A DNA stretch of 64,000 nucleotides from Streptomyces sp. ATexAB-D23 (GCF_000373645.1 NZ_KB892035.1:186001-250000); one strand, 5' to 3'. Counted from the first letter of the stretch, positions 6,422 through 16,251 are shown. The notes: generated by a model from the letters alone, not told the origin. Translations and numbers: made by a program.

Positions 6422-7273
6422 ATGCGAAAAGCCTTGAGTAAAAGCATGCTCGTCATGGCGGCGGCGTCAGGCATCCTGACCGCCTCCGGCGGCTACGCCT
6501 TCGCCGATGCCTCGGCCGACGGCGCCGCGATCGGTTCGCCCGGTGTCGGGTCGGGCAACGTCGTGCAGGTTCCCGTGCACGTCCCCGTCAACATCTGCGG
6601 CAACACGGTCAACGTGATCGGCGCCCTGAACCCCGCCTTCGGCAACGAGTGCGAGAACGAGAGCGACGGCGCGGCCTCCGGCAACGCACAGGGCGCGAGC
6701 GCCGAAGGGGTGGCCGTCGGCTCGCCCGGCGTGCTCTCGGGCAACGTGGTCCAGGCCCCGGTCGACATCCCGGTGAACGTCTGCGGCAACACGGTCAACG
6801 TGGTCGGCCTGCTGAACCCGGCCGCCGGCAACAAGTGCGAGAACGAGAGCGAGGCCGAGACCCCGCCGACTCCGCCGACCCCGCCGACGCACAAGCCCCC
6901 GCACCACAACGGCCACCACAAGCCGCCGACGCACAAGCCCCCGACGCACCACCACAAGCCGCCGAAGGGCCACGACGAGGACTGCCCGCCCGGCCACCAC
7001 CACAAGCCGCCGACGCCGCCTGTGCACCACAAGCCGCCGACGCACCACAAGCCCCCGACGCACAACCCGCCCACGCACAACCCGCCGACCCACGTGTCGC
7101 ACCCGCACAAGCCGCCGACCCACACCTGGCACCACACCCCCAAGCACCACAAGCCGCCGCAGATGGCGCACACCGGTGCCAACAGCAACCTGGGCATCGC
7201 CGGTGGCGCCAGCGCCGCGATGGTGCTCGGTGGCGGCCTGCTGATGCGCCGCGCCCGCGCCGCGCAGAAGTGA
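6422..7273 (+). CDS. chp: Long chaplin with two chaplin domains and His/Pro-rich stalk
   Basis: A 283-residue cell-wall-anchored chaplin. Order: signal peptide (1-28); chaplin domain 1 (about 34-77, C59 and C77); chaplin domain 2 (about 96-139, C121 and C139); a 100-residue stalk of KPPTH-type repeats (about 148-247) with some 28 histidines and one extra cysteine (C188); sorting signal MAHTG (248-252); hydrophobic segment (about 257-275); and an Arg-rich tail. Long chaplins usually carry an LAXTG-type signal for class E sortase, so Met in the first position is unusual. The ATG at 6422 has AGGAAGGG upstream. The stalk may span the wall and could bind metal; the latter is inference from His content. 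Confidence 0.93.
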   Translation: MRKALSKSMLVMAAASGILTASGGYAFADASADGAAIGSPGVGSGNVVQVPVHVPVNICGNTVNVIGALNPAFGNECENESDGAASGNAQGASAEGVAVGSPGVLSGNVVQAPVDIPVNVCGNTVNVVGLLNPAAGNKCENESEAETPPTPPTPPTHKPPHHNGHHKPPTHKPPTHHHKPPKGHDEDCPPGHHHKPPTPPVHHKPPTHHKPPTHNPPTHNPPTHVSHPHKPPTHTWHHTPKHHKPPQMAHTGANSNLGIAGGASAAMVLGGGLLMRRARAAQK

Positions 7274-7290
7274 CCTGACGCTCCCCCACG

Positions 7291-7342
7291 CACACAGAGG
7301 TCCGGCCGGACGGCGTTCGCTGTCCGGCCGGACCTCTGTGTG
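7291..7342. terminator. Bidirectional terminator between long chaplin and nanA
   Basis: Perfect 21-bp stem (7291-7311 with 7322-7342, arm beginning CACACAGAGGTCCGG) and a 10-base loop between two convergent genes. It is the strongest hairpin in the window. Confidence 0.88.
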
Positions 7343-7360
7343 TCGGGTGCCGTCGCCCCG

Positions 7361-8292
7361 TCAGACCGTGGCGATCCCGGCGCGCTCCAGGCAGGCGGCG
7401 ACCGCGGCCGTCTCCTCCGCGTCGAGCCGGCGCATCGGCGGGCTCATCACGTTGGTGGCGATGACGCCGCGCAGCATCAGCGCCGTCTTGAACGCGCCGA
7501 GACCGGCCGCCGTGGCGGAGGCCGTGCCGGGGCGGGCGGCGCGGATGATGTCGAACAGCGCCACCAGCCGGTCCTGCTCGGCACGGGCGGTGGCCCAGTC
7601 ACCGCGCACCGCGGCCTCGTGCAGGCGTACGTACCCGCGCGGGTCGACGTTGCCGAGCCCCGGCACGGAGCCGTCGGCGCCGCCGAGCATCATCGCGTCG
7701 ACGACCAGCTCGTGACCGGTGAGCACCGAGAAGTCCGGCAGCTCACGGGCACCGATGGCCAGCCGCCGGAACGAGCCGTCGTCGCCGCTGGAGTCCTTCA
7801 CACCGGCCAGCACACCGTCGGCGGCGAGCGGGAGCAGCAGTTCCGGGTCGAGCTTGCTGTGGACGCAGACCGGTACGTCGTACGCCAGGACCGGCAGGTC
7901 GAGGGCGGCGGCGATGTCCCTGAAGTGCCGGTCGATCTCGGTGTCGTGGGTGCGGGTGTAGAAGGGCGCGGTGACGACGACGGCGTCGGCGCCCAGCTCC
8001 GCGGCGCGGCGGGCGCGCTCGATCGCCCGGTTGGTGGTGGTCTCTATCGCGCCGACCAGGACGGGCACCTGACCGCCGGCGGCCGAGGTGATGGTCTCGA
8101 TGACACGGTCCTGCTGTCCGGGCGTGAGGTAGGCGGTCTCGCCGGAGCTGCCGAGGGCGAAGAGACCCGTGACTCCGCCGTCGATGAGGTGTCCCACGAC
8201 CCGCTCCAGGGAGGGGACGTCGAGCTCGCCGTCCGCGGTGAGCGGGGTGACGACGGGCGGGATCACTCCCGTGTAGCGGGGGGTTCGGGCGG

Positions 8293-8296
<4 letters not shown>
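7361..8296 (-). CDS. nanA: N-acetylneuraminate lyase-like aldolase (copy 1, ABC operon)
   Basis: A 311-residue TIM-barrel class I aldolase of the DHDPS/NAL superfamily. It carries GSSGE (substrate carboxylate loop), Y in LAYDVPV and the Schiff-base lysine in GVKDSSGD. It probably cleaves sialic acid to N-acetylmannosamine and pyruvate. A DapA role in lysine synthesis cannot be excluded from sequence, but the gene is the last in an importer operon controlled with sialidase and nan genes. The ATG (8296) overlaps the stop of the ATPase gene (ATGA), and AAGGAGC lies upstream. A second paralogue lies at 22475-23434; the two differ in the pyruvate-loop motif (GSSGE versus GSTSE). Confidence 0.82.
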
Positions 8297-9296
<1,000 letters not shown>

Positions 9297-9300
<4 letters not shown>

Positions 9301-11270
9301 AGGGCGCTCCCTTCGAGCTTCTTCGCGGCGGTCCCGGCCGGGTGGTGGCAGGCGAAGCCGTGGTCCTTCGCGGTGCCGCGTCCCGTGATGACGGGGGTGG
9401 TGGTGCGACAGAGTTCGGTCGCCGCGCCGCAGCGTCCGGCGAAGCGGCAGCCGGCGCCGAAGCCCTGGGGGGCGGGGACGACGCCGCGGATCTGGTGGAG
9501 CCGCTCGGCACCGGCCTCCAGGGAGACGACGGAGCCGAGGAGGCCGCGGCTGTAGTGGTGGGCGGGGTCGGTGAGGACCGCCCGGGTGTCGCCGACCTCG
9601 GCGAGCCGTCCCGCGTACATGACGGCGACGCGGTGCGAGAGGTCGCCGACGAGGGCGAGGTCGTGCGAGACCAGCACCATGGCGAAGCCCAGCTCGTCGC
9701 GGAGCCGGATGAGGAGTTCGACGACCTGGGCCTGGACGGTGACGTCGAGGGCGGTGGTCGGCTCGTCCGCGATCAGGAGACGGGGGCTGCGGGACAGGGC
9801 CATGGCGATGAGCACGCGCTGGCGCTGGCCGCCGGAGAGCTCGTGCGGGTAGCTGCGCAGGGTGCGCTCGGGCGAGAGGCCGACGAGTTCCAGGAGTTCG
9901 GCGGGGGTTTTCGTACCGCCGCGCGAGGTCAGCTGCTTCAGCTGGGTGCCGACGAGCACGGAGGGGTTGAGGGAGGAGAGCGCGTCCTGGTAGACCATCG
10001 CGATCTCCGGGCCCATCAGGGCGCGGCGTTCCTTGGGCGGGAGCTTCAGCAGGTCCCGGCCGCGGTAGAGGATCTCGCCGCTGACCTCGGCGTTGCGGGC
10101 GAGGAGGCCCATGACGGCGAGGCTGGTGATGGACTTGCCGCAGCCGGACTCGCCGACCAGGCCGAGGGTCTCGCCCTCGTGGACGGTGAAGTTCAGCCGG
10201 TCGACGACCGGGGTCTCGCCGTAGCGGTCCGGGAAGCGGATCGCGAGGTCGCGGACGACGAGGAGTTCGGCGGCGTCCTCGCGCACCGGGGTGATGGTGG
10301 GCTCGGTGGCGTTGATGTGCCGGGCGAGCTTGGCGAGTGCGGCGTCGATGTCGACGGTGGCGGCGGCCTCGACCGGGTCCGGTGCGGTGGCGGCCGCGGG
10401 GTCGACGGCGGCGCGGGCGCTCTTGGGCGCGGCGGAGGCGTCGGTGAGGCCCTCGGAGAGGATGTTGAGGGCGAGGACCGTGATCAGCAGGGCGAGGCCG
10501 GGGAAGAAGGTGGCCCACCAGCCGCCCGCCAGGAGGATCTGCCGGCCGTAGGCGAGCACGCTGCCCCAGCTGGGGTCGGGGTCCTGCACACCGGCGCCGA
10601 TGAAGGAGAGGCTCGCCTCGAAGATGATCGCCTCGGCGACCATGACGGTGGCGAACACCATGACCGGGGCCATGCAGTTGACGGCGACGTGGCGCAGGAC
10701 GATGTAGCCGCGCCGGGCGCCGATGACCTTCTCCGCGGCGACGTAGTCCTCGCCGTACTGGGAGAGGACGTTGGCGCGGACCACGCGGGCCAGCGAGGGC
10801 GTGTAGACGAAGGCGATCGTGAAGATGATCACCGGGATGCTGGTGCCGAACACGGCGACGAGGACGGCCGCGAGCGCGATCGGCGGGAACGACATGATGA
10901 CGTCGAGGGTGCGCATGACGGACTCGTCGCCGAGCTTGCGCGAGGTGGCGGCGAGCGAGCCGAGGACGGCTCCGGCGACCAGGGCGCAGGCGGTCGAGCC
11001 GAGGCCGATGATCAGCGAGTAGCGCGAGCCGTGCACGACGCGGGCGAACACGTCGCGGCCGGCCCGGTCGGTGCCGAACCAGTGCTCGCCGCTCGGGGCC
11101 TGGACGGGGTTGCCCGTGGCCAGTGGGTCCTGGGTGAGCAGGGGGGCCAGTACGGCGCCGAGCAGGACGAGGATCAGGACGCCGAGGGCGACGCGGGAGG
11201 TTGCCGGGAGGGCGCGGAAGGCGACGCCCGGTCGGGAGAGCTTCTTGGCCAGACGGCCCGTGGCGAACAT
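9297..11270 (-). CDS. Fused DppC-type permease and DppD-type ATPase
   Basis: A 657-residue natural fusion. Residues 1 to about 290 are a DppC-like membrane domain with the EAA loop (AAEKVIGARRGYIVLRHVAVN). After an Ala/Pro-rich linker (about 290-330), residues to the end form a complete ATPase: Walker A GESGCGKS, Q-loop YQDALSSLNP, signature LSGGQ, Walker B LLIADEPTTALD, and the C-terminal cysteine motif. There is no frameshift or start site at the joint, so the fusion looks genuine. The same fusion occurs in the sialic-acid importer of Corynebacterium glutamicum, which supports the substrate assignment. The ATG lies 1 base after the stop of the DppB-like gene. Confidence 0.92.
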
Positions 11271-11271
11271 G

Positions 11272-12222
11272 TCACACCGTCCTGATGCGCGGGTTGACCA
11301 GCAGGTAGAGCAGGTCGACGATGACGTTGACCACCAGGAACGCGATGGCGATGGTCAGTACGGTGCCCTGGACCAGGGCGATGTCGCCTCCGGTGACACC
11401 TTCGAGGATGAGCTTGCCCATGCCGGGCAGGTCGAAGATCGCTTCGATGACGACGGCGCCGCTGAGCAGGTAGCCGACCTTGACCCCGAGCACGGTGAGC
11501 GGGGTGACGAGGGCGTTGCGCAGCACCGAGCGGATGACGAGGAGGACCGGCAGGCCGTTGCCCTGGGCGGTGCGCACGTAGTCCCGGTCGAGTTCGGTGA
11601 CCATCGCGGTGCGGATGAGGCGGGCGAGGGACGCGGCGACGGGGACGGCGAGCGAGACGGCGGGCAGGAACATCGTCCGGAGCCACCCGCCGAAGGAGTC
11701 GGCGATGTTGGTGTATCCGCCCGTCGGGAAGATCTGGCTGTTCAGGGCGAACTGCTGGATGAGCAGGACGCCGAGCCAGAAGGACGGGACGGCGACGCCG
11801 GCCATGGACAGCACCCGGAAGAGCTGGTCGGGCCAGCGGTCGCGGTACATCGCGCCCAGGACGCCGCCGGCGACGGCGAGGACGATGGCGATGACGAGCC
11901 CGAGAACGGTGAGCTGGAGGGTGAGCGGGAAGGCCGCGGTGATCCGGTCGGCCACGGGCTGGCTCGGCGGGACGGTCGAGCCGAGATCCAGGTGGATCAG
12001 CCGGCCGAGGAAGTGGAAGTAGCGGATGGGCAGCGGATCGTTGAGCCCGTTGGCCTCGGCGAAGGCCTCCCGGGCCGCCGGACTGGCGCTCTCCCCGAGC
12101 GCGTTGTAGGCCGGGTCGACCGGCGAGAACTGCAGCACCACGAAAACGAGCAACGCGATACCGAGGATCATCACCGGCATCATCGCGACGCGGCGCAGCG
12201 CGAGCCGGAGAAAAGCAACCAT
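11272..12222 (-). CDS. ABC transporter permease (DppB type), sialic acid importer
   Basis: A 316-residue inner-membrane permease with six predicted helices, the N-terminal segment RVAMMPVMILGIALLVFVVLQ typical of DppB, the LDLGSTV motif in the first periplasmic loop and the EAA-like RTAQGNGLPVLLVIRSVLRNAL loop. It should pair with the membrane half of the downstream fusion protein. The ATG (12222) has AAGGAA upstream. A 17-bp hairpin separates it from the binding-protein gene, so permease expression is probably lower than that of the lipoprotein. Confidence 0.92.
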   Translation of the reverse strand: MVAFLRLALRRVAMMPVMILGIALLVFVVLQFSPVDPAYNALGESASPAAREAFAEANGLNDPLPIRYFHFLGRLIHLDLGSTVPPSQPVADRITAAFPLTLQLTVLGLVIAIVLAVAGGVLGAMYRDRWPDQLFRVLSMAGVAVPSFWLGVLLIQQFALNSQIFPTGGYTNIADSFGGWLRTMFLPAVSLAVPVAASLARLIRTAMVTELDRDYVRTAQGNGLPVLLVIRSVLRNALVTPLTVLGVKVGYLLSGAVVIEAIFDLPGMGKLILEGVTGGDIALVQGTVLTIAIAFLVVNVIVDLLYLLVNPRIRTV

Positions 12223-12251
12223 CGTCGGGTTCCTTGCGGTTGGGCGGTCGT

Positions 12252-12290
12252 CCGGTCCGGGACACCGGGGTGGCCGGTGTCCCGGACCGG
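12252..12290 (-). promoter_or_regulatory. Intra-operon hairpin between binding protein and permease genes
   Basis: Perfect 17-bp stem (12252-12268 with 12274-12290, arm CCGGTCCGGGACACCGG) and a 5-base loop, inside the 136-base gap of an otherwise tightly packed operon. It likely works as a partial terminator or 3' stabiliser so that the binding protein exceeds the membrane subunits. Confidence 0.75.
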
Positions 12291-12358
12291 GGTGTGGGGC
12301 GCGGGCGGGCCGCGCCGTTCGGGTGGCCGGGGCGCGGCGGCCGCCGGCCGGGCGCCGG

Positions 12359-13954
12359 TCAGGCGCGGCCGACGTCCAGGAAGGACAGGCCGGTGGTGGG
12401 CAGCGGCTCGAAGCCGGGGAGCGCCTTCTCGTTCCAGGCCGTGGGCAGCTTGCGGTGGAGGATCGGGTAGAGCGGCACCTCGTCGGAGAGGAGGTCGGTG
12501 ATCTGGCCCCACAGCTGCTTGCGGTCCGCCTCGTCGGCGGCCTGGGCGGCCTTGTCGAGGAGCTGCTTGACCTTCTTGTACTCGGCCGTCCTGGACCAGC
12601 CGTAGCGGTTCTCCGGCCAGAAGCCGTAGTAGAACCAGCGCAGCAGCAGGTCGACGTCGTTGCCGAAGACCGAGGGGTCGCCGGGGGCGACGAGGACCTC
12701 GAAGTCGCCCTTGTCGACCTTGGCGTACTGGGCGGCGGACTGGGCGATGCCGAGGGTGGCCTCGACGCCGGCGGCGGCCCAGCTCTCCTTGATCAGCGGG
12801 GCGATGTCCTTGACCCAGCCGGTGTCCACGGTCAGGACGGTGAACTTGAGGTTCTTGATCCCCGCTTCGGCGAGCAGCTGCTTCGCCTTGGCCACGTCGT
12901 GCGTGTAGACGGTGGCGGCCTTCTGGTAATCGGGGTGCGTCGCGGGGACGTAGCCCGTGGCGGCCGTCGCGTTGCCGACCATGGCGGTCTTGATGATCTT
13001 CTCGGTGTCCAGCGCGTAGTGCAGGGCCTGGCGGACCCGCTTGTCGGCGAACCGCTTGTCGGCGGTGTTGAACATCAGGAAGAGCAGGCCGAAGGACTGC
13101 ACGGACTCGGTCTTCGCGGAGCCCGAGAGTCCCTTCACGTCGATGTACGGGACGTCCTCGATGGCCTGGACGCGGCCCGACTGCATGGCACTGACCCGGG
13201 CCGACTGGTCCGATATCAGGCGCCAGATCATCTGCTTGGCCTTGGCGGGGTGCGAGCCGTTGTACTTGTCGTACTTCTCGAAGACGATCTTGTCCTCGCG
13301 GGTCGCCGAGACGAACTTGTACGGGCCCGAGCCGACGGGCTTGGCGTCGAAGCCCTTGACGTCCGCCTCGACGATCTTCTTCGGCACGATCCGGGCCACC
13401 GCGATACGGGACGGGAAGAGCGCGAAGGGGTACTTGAGCTTGAACTCGACCGTGCCCGCGTCGACGGCCTTGACGGTGTCGATGAAGGGCACGAACTGCG
13501 CCATGAGCGAGGCGTTCTTCTCGTCCAGGATGCGTTCGAAGCTGAACACGACGTCGTCGGCGGTGACGGCCGATCCGTCGTGGAAGGTCGCGCCCTTGCG
13601 CAGCGTGGCGCGGTAGGTGGTGGCGTTGATCTTCTTCGGCATCTCGGTGGCGAGAGCGGGCCGTGCCACGAGCGTTGCCGGATCGAGATCCACCAGGCCC
13701 TCGAAGATGTGCATATTGGCGGCGTACGGGGTCGCGCCCGAGGTGATCATCGGGTCGAAGCCGGTCGACAGGGGGTAGGACAGACCGGCCTCGATGAGGT
13801 CGCTGCCGCTGCCCTTGTCCGTCGAGCCATTGGCGGTCGAGGACGGTCCGCCGCACGCGGACAGGCCTGCCGTGATGGCGGCCGCGGCGCCGACGGCACT
13901 GGTGTAACGCAGGAAGGTGCGGCGCTCGACACCGGCTGATCTCAGCTCGGGCAC
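12359..13954 (-). CDS. ABC transporter substrate-binding lipoprotein (SBP family 5), sialic acid importer
   Basis: A 531-residue extracytoplasmic solute-binding protein of the oligopeptide/nickel family. The N-terminus has a twin-arginine motif RRTFLR and a lipobox LSAC (Cys about 35), so it is a Tat-exported lipoprotein. The body shows SBP5 features such as ISDQSARVSAMQSGR and KRFADKRVRQALHYALD. The GTG at 13954 is preceded by GGAGGA; the frame is open further upstream but that would hide the signal. It is the first gene of the importer operon, downstream of an operator shared with sialidase and nan genes. A sialic-acid ligand is inferred from context. Confidence 0.9.
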   Translation of the reverse strand: MPELRSAGVERRTFLRYTSAVGAAAAITAGLSACGGPSSTANGSTDKGSGSDLIEAGLSYPLSTGFDPMITSGATPYAANMHIFEGLVDLDPATLVARPALATEMPKKINATTYRATLRKGATFHDGSAVTADDVVFSFERILDEKNASLMAQFVPFIDTVKAVDAGTVEFKLKYPFALFPSRIAVARIVPKKIVEADVKGFDAKPVGSGPYKFVSATREDKIVFEKYDKYNGSHPAKAKQMIWRLISDQSARVSAMQSGRVQAIEDVPYIDVKGLSGSAKTESVQSFGLLFLMFNTADKRFADKRVRQALHYALDTEKIIKTAMVGNATAATGYVPATHPDYQKAATVYTHDVAKAKQLLAEAGIKNLKFTVLTVDTGWVKDIAPLIKESWAAAGVEATLGIAQSAAQYAKVDKGDFEVLVAPGDPSVFGNDVDLLLRWFYYGFWPENRYGWSRTAEYKKVKQLLDKAAQAADEADRKQLWGQITDLLSDEVPLYPILHRKLPTAWNEKALPGFEPLPTTGLSFLDVGRA

Positions 13955-14037
13955 GGGTCCTCCAGGGACTTGAGGTGGGGCGTTGCGGACGGGAACAGGG
14001 GGCTGGCGCAGGTTCACGGGGGCCGCGGAACCTGAAG

Positions 14038-14060
14038 CGTCAGACGTCAGATGTCTGATG
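14038..14060 (-). promoter_or_regulatory. Sialic-acid regulon operator (site 1, importer operon)
   Basis: Read on the minus strand: CATCAGAC-N7-GTCTGACG, an imperfect palindrome. It lies just downstream of the -10 of the importer promoter and faces the divergent GntR gene. It matches sites 2-4 in half-sites and in the 7-bp spacer. Confidence 0.8.
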
Positions 14061-14062
14061 CC

Positions 14063-14090
14063 TTGATAGCGTGGGAACGTAGCTTGACAA
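14063..14090 (-). promoter_or_regulatory. Promoter of the sialic-acid importer operon
   Basis: Minus strand: -35 TTGTCA (14090-14085), 16-bp spacer, -10 TATCAA (14068-14063). The operator starts 2 bp downstream of the -10, so a bound repressor would cover the start site. Confidence 0.65.
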
Positions 14091-14122
14091 TCGAGAGGGG
14101 TCAAGAGGTGGGGAGTTCACAT

Positions 14123-14842
14123 ATGTCCGGAACGAGGCCCGGCCGGCAGCTGCTCCGGCAGGAAGTCGTCGACGGCATCAAGCGGTACATCCTTGAGGAA
14201 AGGCTCCGTCCCGGGGACCCGCTGCCCACCGAGCCCGCCCTGTGCGAGGCGCTCGGAGCCAGCCGTTCCAGCGTCCGCGAGGCGGTCAAGATCCTCAACG
14301 CGCTGGACATCGTGGAGGTCCGCCACGGCCACGGCACCTACGTCGGCCGGCTGAGCCTGTCCGCGCTGGTGGAGAGCCTGACCTTCCGGGGCCTGCTCTC
14401 CCCCGACGACGACTTCCAGGTGATGGCCGACCTGGTCGACGTACGCGAACTCTTCGAGCGCGGAATGGCCGACCGGATCGTCTCGCGGCTCAGCGCCGAG
14501 CAGCTGGACGCGCTGGACGCCCTGGTGGCCACGATGCGCGAGACGGGCGCCCAGGAGGGCCACGGCTTCGTCGACGCCGACCGCGCCTTCCACGCCCTGC
14601 TCGTCGCCCCGCTGGGCAATGAGCTGATCGGTCAGCTCTCGATGGCCTTCTGGGACGTGTACTCGATCGTCGCACCGCACCTGGACGGTTTCACGCAGGC
14701 CGACGAGACCGAGACGATCACCGCCCACCAGAACATCGTGGACGCCGCACGGGCCGGTGACATCGCCGGGTTCCTCAAGGCGCTCGGCGAGCACTACGCG
14801 CCCGTGCGCCGCCGGATCTCCGAGGCCCGCGCCCGCCGCTGA
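14123..14842 (+). CDS. FadR-subfamily GntR transcriptional regulator (copy 1)
   Basis: A 239-residue regulator. The N-terminal winged helix (about 8-75) has PLPTEPALCEALGASRSSVREAVKIL and the wing GHGTYVG; the C-terminal all-helical FCD effector domain (about 95-230) has the usual metal-binding pattern of Asp and His residues. The ATG was chosen because GAGGTGGGGAG precedes it; a GTG at 14109 is an alternative. It is divergent from the importer operon and next to operators 1 and 2, so it probably represses the regulon until sialic acid or a breakdown product such as a phosphorylated amino sugar appears. The ligand is not known. Confidence 0.88.
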   Translation: MSGTRPGRQLLRQEVVDGIKRYILEERLRPGDPLPTEPALCEALGASRSSVREAVKILNALDIVEVRHGHGTYVGRLSLSALVESLTFRGLLSPDDDFQVMADLVDVRELFERGMADRIVSRLSAEQLDALDALVATMRETGAQEGHGFVDADRAFHALLVAPLGNELIGQLSMAFWDVYSIVAPHLDGFTQADETETITAHQNIVDAARAGDIAGFLKALGEHYAPVRRRISEARARR

Positions 14843-14900
14843 GCCGCCGGCCGGCTCCTCTCACGGCCGGCGCGCCCACGGACGGACCCTGGAACGACCC

Positions 14901-14930
14901 TTGACGGCCGCCGCAGGCGGTGCCTAGGGT
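14901..14930 (+). promoter_or_regulatory. Promoter of the CE7 esterase gene
   Basis: -35 TTGACG, 18-bp spacer, -10 TAGGGT. The same hexamers and spacing recur at 16052-16081. The rest of the 183-base gap contains the operator and the ribosome-binding site. Confidence 0.75.
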
Positions 14931-14943
14931 CCGTGTGCCGAGA

Positions 14944-14972
14944 GGACATCTGACGTCAGCTGTCTGATGTCC
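14944..14972 (+). promoter_or_regulatory. Sialic-acid regulon operator (site 2, esterase)
   Basis: The most symmetric copy: GGACATCTGAC-N7-GTCTGATGTCC, 29 bp with 11-bp arms. Core CATCTGAC-N7-GTCTGATG is at 14947-14969. It starts 13 bp downstream of the -10, where a repressor would block initiation. Confidence 0.85.
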
Positions 14973-15025
14973 GGTGCGCGACTCGCACGTGGCACTTCCC
15001 ACCGCGCCCCCAGGAGGGCACCCCC

Positions 15026-16012
15026 ATGCCGTTGACGGACCTCTCGCTCGCCGACTGCCGCGACTACCTGCCGCCGCTGCCCGTTCCGGCGGACTTCGAC
15101 GCCTTCTGGCTCCGGACGCTGGCGGAGGCCCGCTCCCGCGCGACGGAGAAGCCGGTGTTCACCGAGGTGGAGACCGGGCTCACCCAGGTCCGCACCTACG
15201 ACGTGACCGTCCCCGGCTTCGCCGGGCAGCCGGTGCGCGGCTGGCTGCGGATGCCGGCCGGAGCCACCGAACCGCTCGGCTGCGTGGTGGAGTTCCTGGG
15301 GTACGGCCGCGGCCGGGGCCTGGCGCACGAGAACCTGCTGTGGGCCTCGGCCGGCTACGCGCACCTGCTGATGGACACCCGCGGCCAGGGCTGGTCGGCG
15401 GCCGGCGGGGCCACCCCCGACCCGGACGGCGGCGCCTCGGGAGTGGTGCCCGGCTTCCTGACCCGGGGCATCGAGAGCCCCGAAACGTACTACTACCGGC
15501 GGCTGTTCGCCGACGCGGTGCGCTGCGTGGACGCGGCGCGCGAGCACCCGGAGATCGACCCGGACCGCATCGTGGTGACCGGGGTCAGCCAGGGCGGCGG
15601 CATCACTCTGGCCGTCGCCGGACTCGTGCCGGGGCTCGCCGGGGTGATGCCGGACGTGCCGTTCCTGTGCAACATCCCCCGGGGCGCCCGGATCACGGGC
15701 CGCCCGCCGTACACCGAGATCGCCGAATACCTCAAGCTGCACCGGGACCGCACCGATTCGGTCTTCGCCACCCTCTCGTACTTCGACGCCGCGCTGCTCG
15801 CCACCCGGGCGACGGCCCCCGCCCTGTTCTCCATCGCGATGATGGACGACATCTGCCCGCCCTCCACGTGCTTCACCGCCTACAACGGCTACGCCGGCCC
15901 CAAGGACGTACGGGTCTACGAGTTCAACGGGCACGAGGGCGGCGCCGAACACCAGCAGCGGGAACAACTGGTCTGGGTGGCCTCGCTGTTCGCGGGCACG
16001 GCCACGGCCTGA
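15026..16012 (+). CDS. CE7 family acetyl esterase (acetylxylan esterase/cephalosporin-C deacetylase type)
   Basis: A 328-residue cytoplasmic alpha/beta-hydrolase. The catalytic triad is visible: S188 in GVSQGG, D274 in MMDDICPPST and H303 in NGHEGG. The RGQG loop (119-122) for the oxyanion hole and the length are typical of CE7. Characterised members remove acetyl groups from acetylated sugars and antibiotics. Here it is under the sialic-acid operator, so a likely job is de-O-acetylation of imported O-acetyl sialic acids; that is inference. The ATG has AGGAGGG upstream. It is a single gene; the next gene has its own copy of the same promoter. Confidence 0.88.
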   Translation: MPLTDLSLADCRDYLPPLPVPADFDAFWLRTLAEARSRATEKPVFTEVETGLTQVRTYDVTVPGFAGQPVRGWLRMPAGATEPLGCVVEFLGYGRGRGLAHENLLWASAGYAHLLMDTRGQGWSAAGGATPDPDGGASGVVPGFLTRGIESPETYYYRRLFADAVRCVDAAREHPEIDPDRIVVTGVSQGGGITLAVAGLVPGLAGVMPDVPFLCNIPRGARITGRPPYTEIAEYLKLHRDRTDSVFATLSYFDAALLATRATAPALFSIAMMDDICPPSTCFTAYNGYAGPKDVRVYEFNGHEGGAEHQQREQLVWVASLFAGTATA

Positions 16013-16051
16013 CGGATACGCCGTGCCGCCGGCCGTGTGCGCGCGCACCTC

Positions 16052-16081
16052 TTGACGGCCACCCCGGGCGCTGCCTAGGGT
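16052..16081 (+). promoter_or_regulatory. Promoter of the LamG-SGNH/sialidase unit
   Basis: TTGACG-N18-TAGGGT, identical in both hexamers and spacing to the promoter at 14901-14930, and followed by CCGT in both. Confidence 0.75.
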
Positions 16082-16097
16082 CCGTTTGCCGGTAGGA

Positions 16098-16120
16098 CAT
16101 CTGACGTCATCCGTCAGATC
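16098..16120 (+). promoter_or_regulatory. Sialic-acid regulon operator (site 3, sialidase unit)
   Basis: CATCTGAC-N7-GTCAGATC, preceded by GGA as in site 2. The left arm is identical to site 2; the right arm has diverged. Confidence 0.8.
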
Positions 16121-16164
16121 ACTTGGCTGTTCCGCTCGCTCCAGCGGGCCGGCGGAGCACCTCC

Positions 16165-16215
16165 ATGCCGTTGCCGGACCTCTCGCTCGCCGACCCCCGC
16201 GACCGCCTGCCACCC
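16165..16215 (+). pseudogene. Duplicated 5' fragment of the CE7 esterase gene
   Basis: The first 17 codons of the esterase gene are repeated here at high identity (MPLPDLSLADPRDRLPP versus MPLTDLSLADCRDYLPP), downstream of the copied promoter and operator. The ribosome-binding site is weaker (GGAG instead of AGGAGGG). The frame runs into the next gene, so translation of a fused N-terminus is possible, but that would place 29 extra residues before a Tat signal. It is best read as a relic of a segmental duplication. Confidence 0.75.
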
Positions 16216-16251
16216 GGGCAGACCGGCCACTCCCGACCGGAGGCACCATCC

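Noticed and set aside
6880..7170. Short-period repeats that might be a CRISPR array or a satellite
   Set aside because: They are coding repeats of the chaplin stalk (Lys-Pro-Pro-Thr-His), with no conserved spacer structure and no cas genes anywhere in the window.
6467..7295. Minus-strand frames opposite the long chaplin, rich in Gly, Val and Leu
   Set aside because: They arise from the repetitive KPPTH codons read backwards; the plus-strand frame has signal peptide, two chaplin domains and a sorting signal.
16123..16251. N-terminal extension of the LamG-SGNH protein from ATG 16165 or earlier
   Set aside because: The extension copies the start of the esterase gene and would precede a Tat signal; the GTG at 16252 has a good GGAGG at the right distance.
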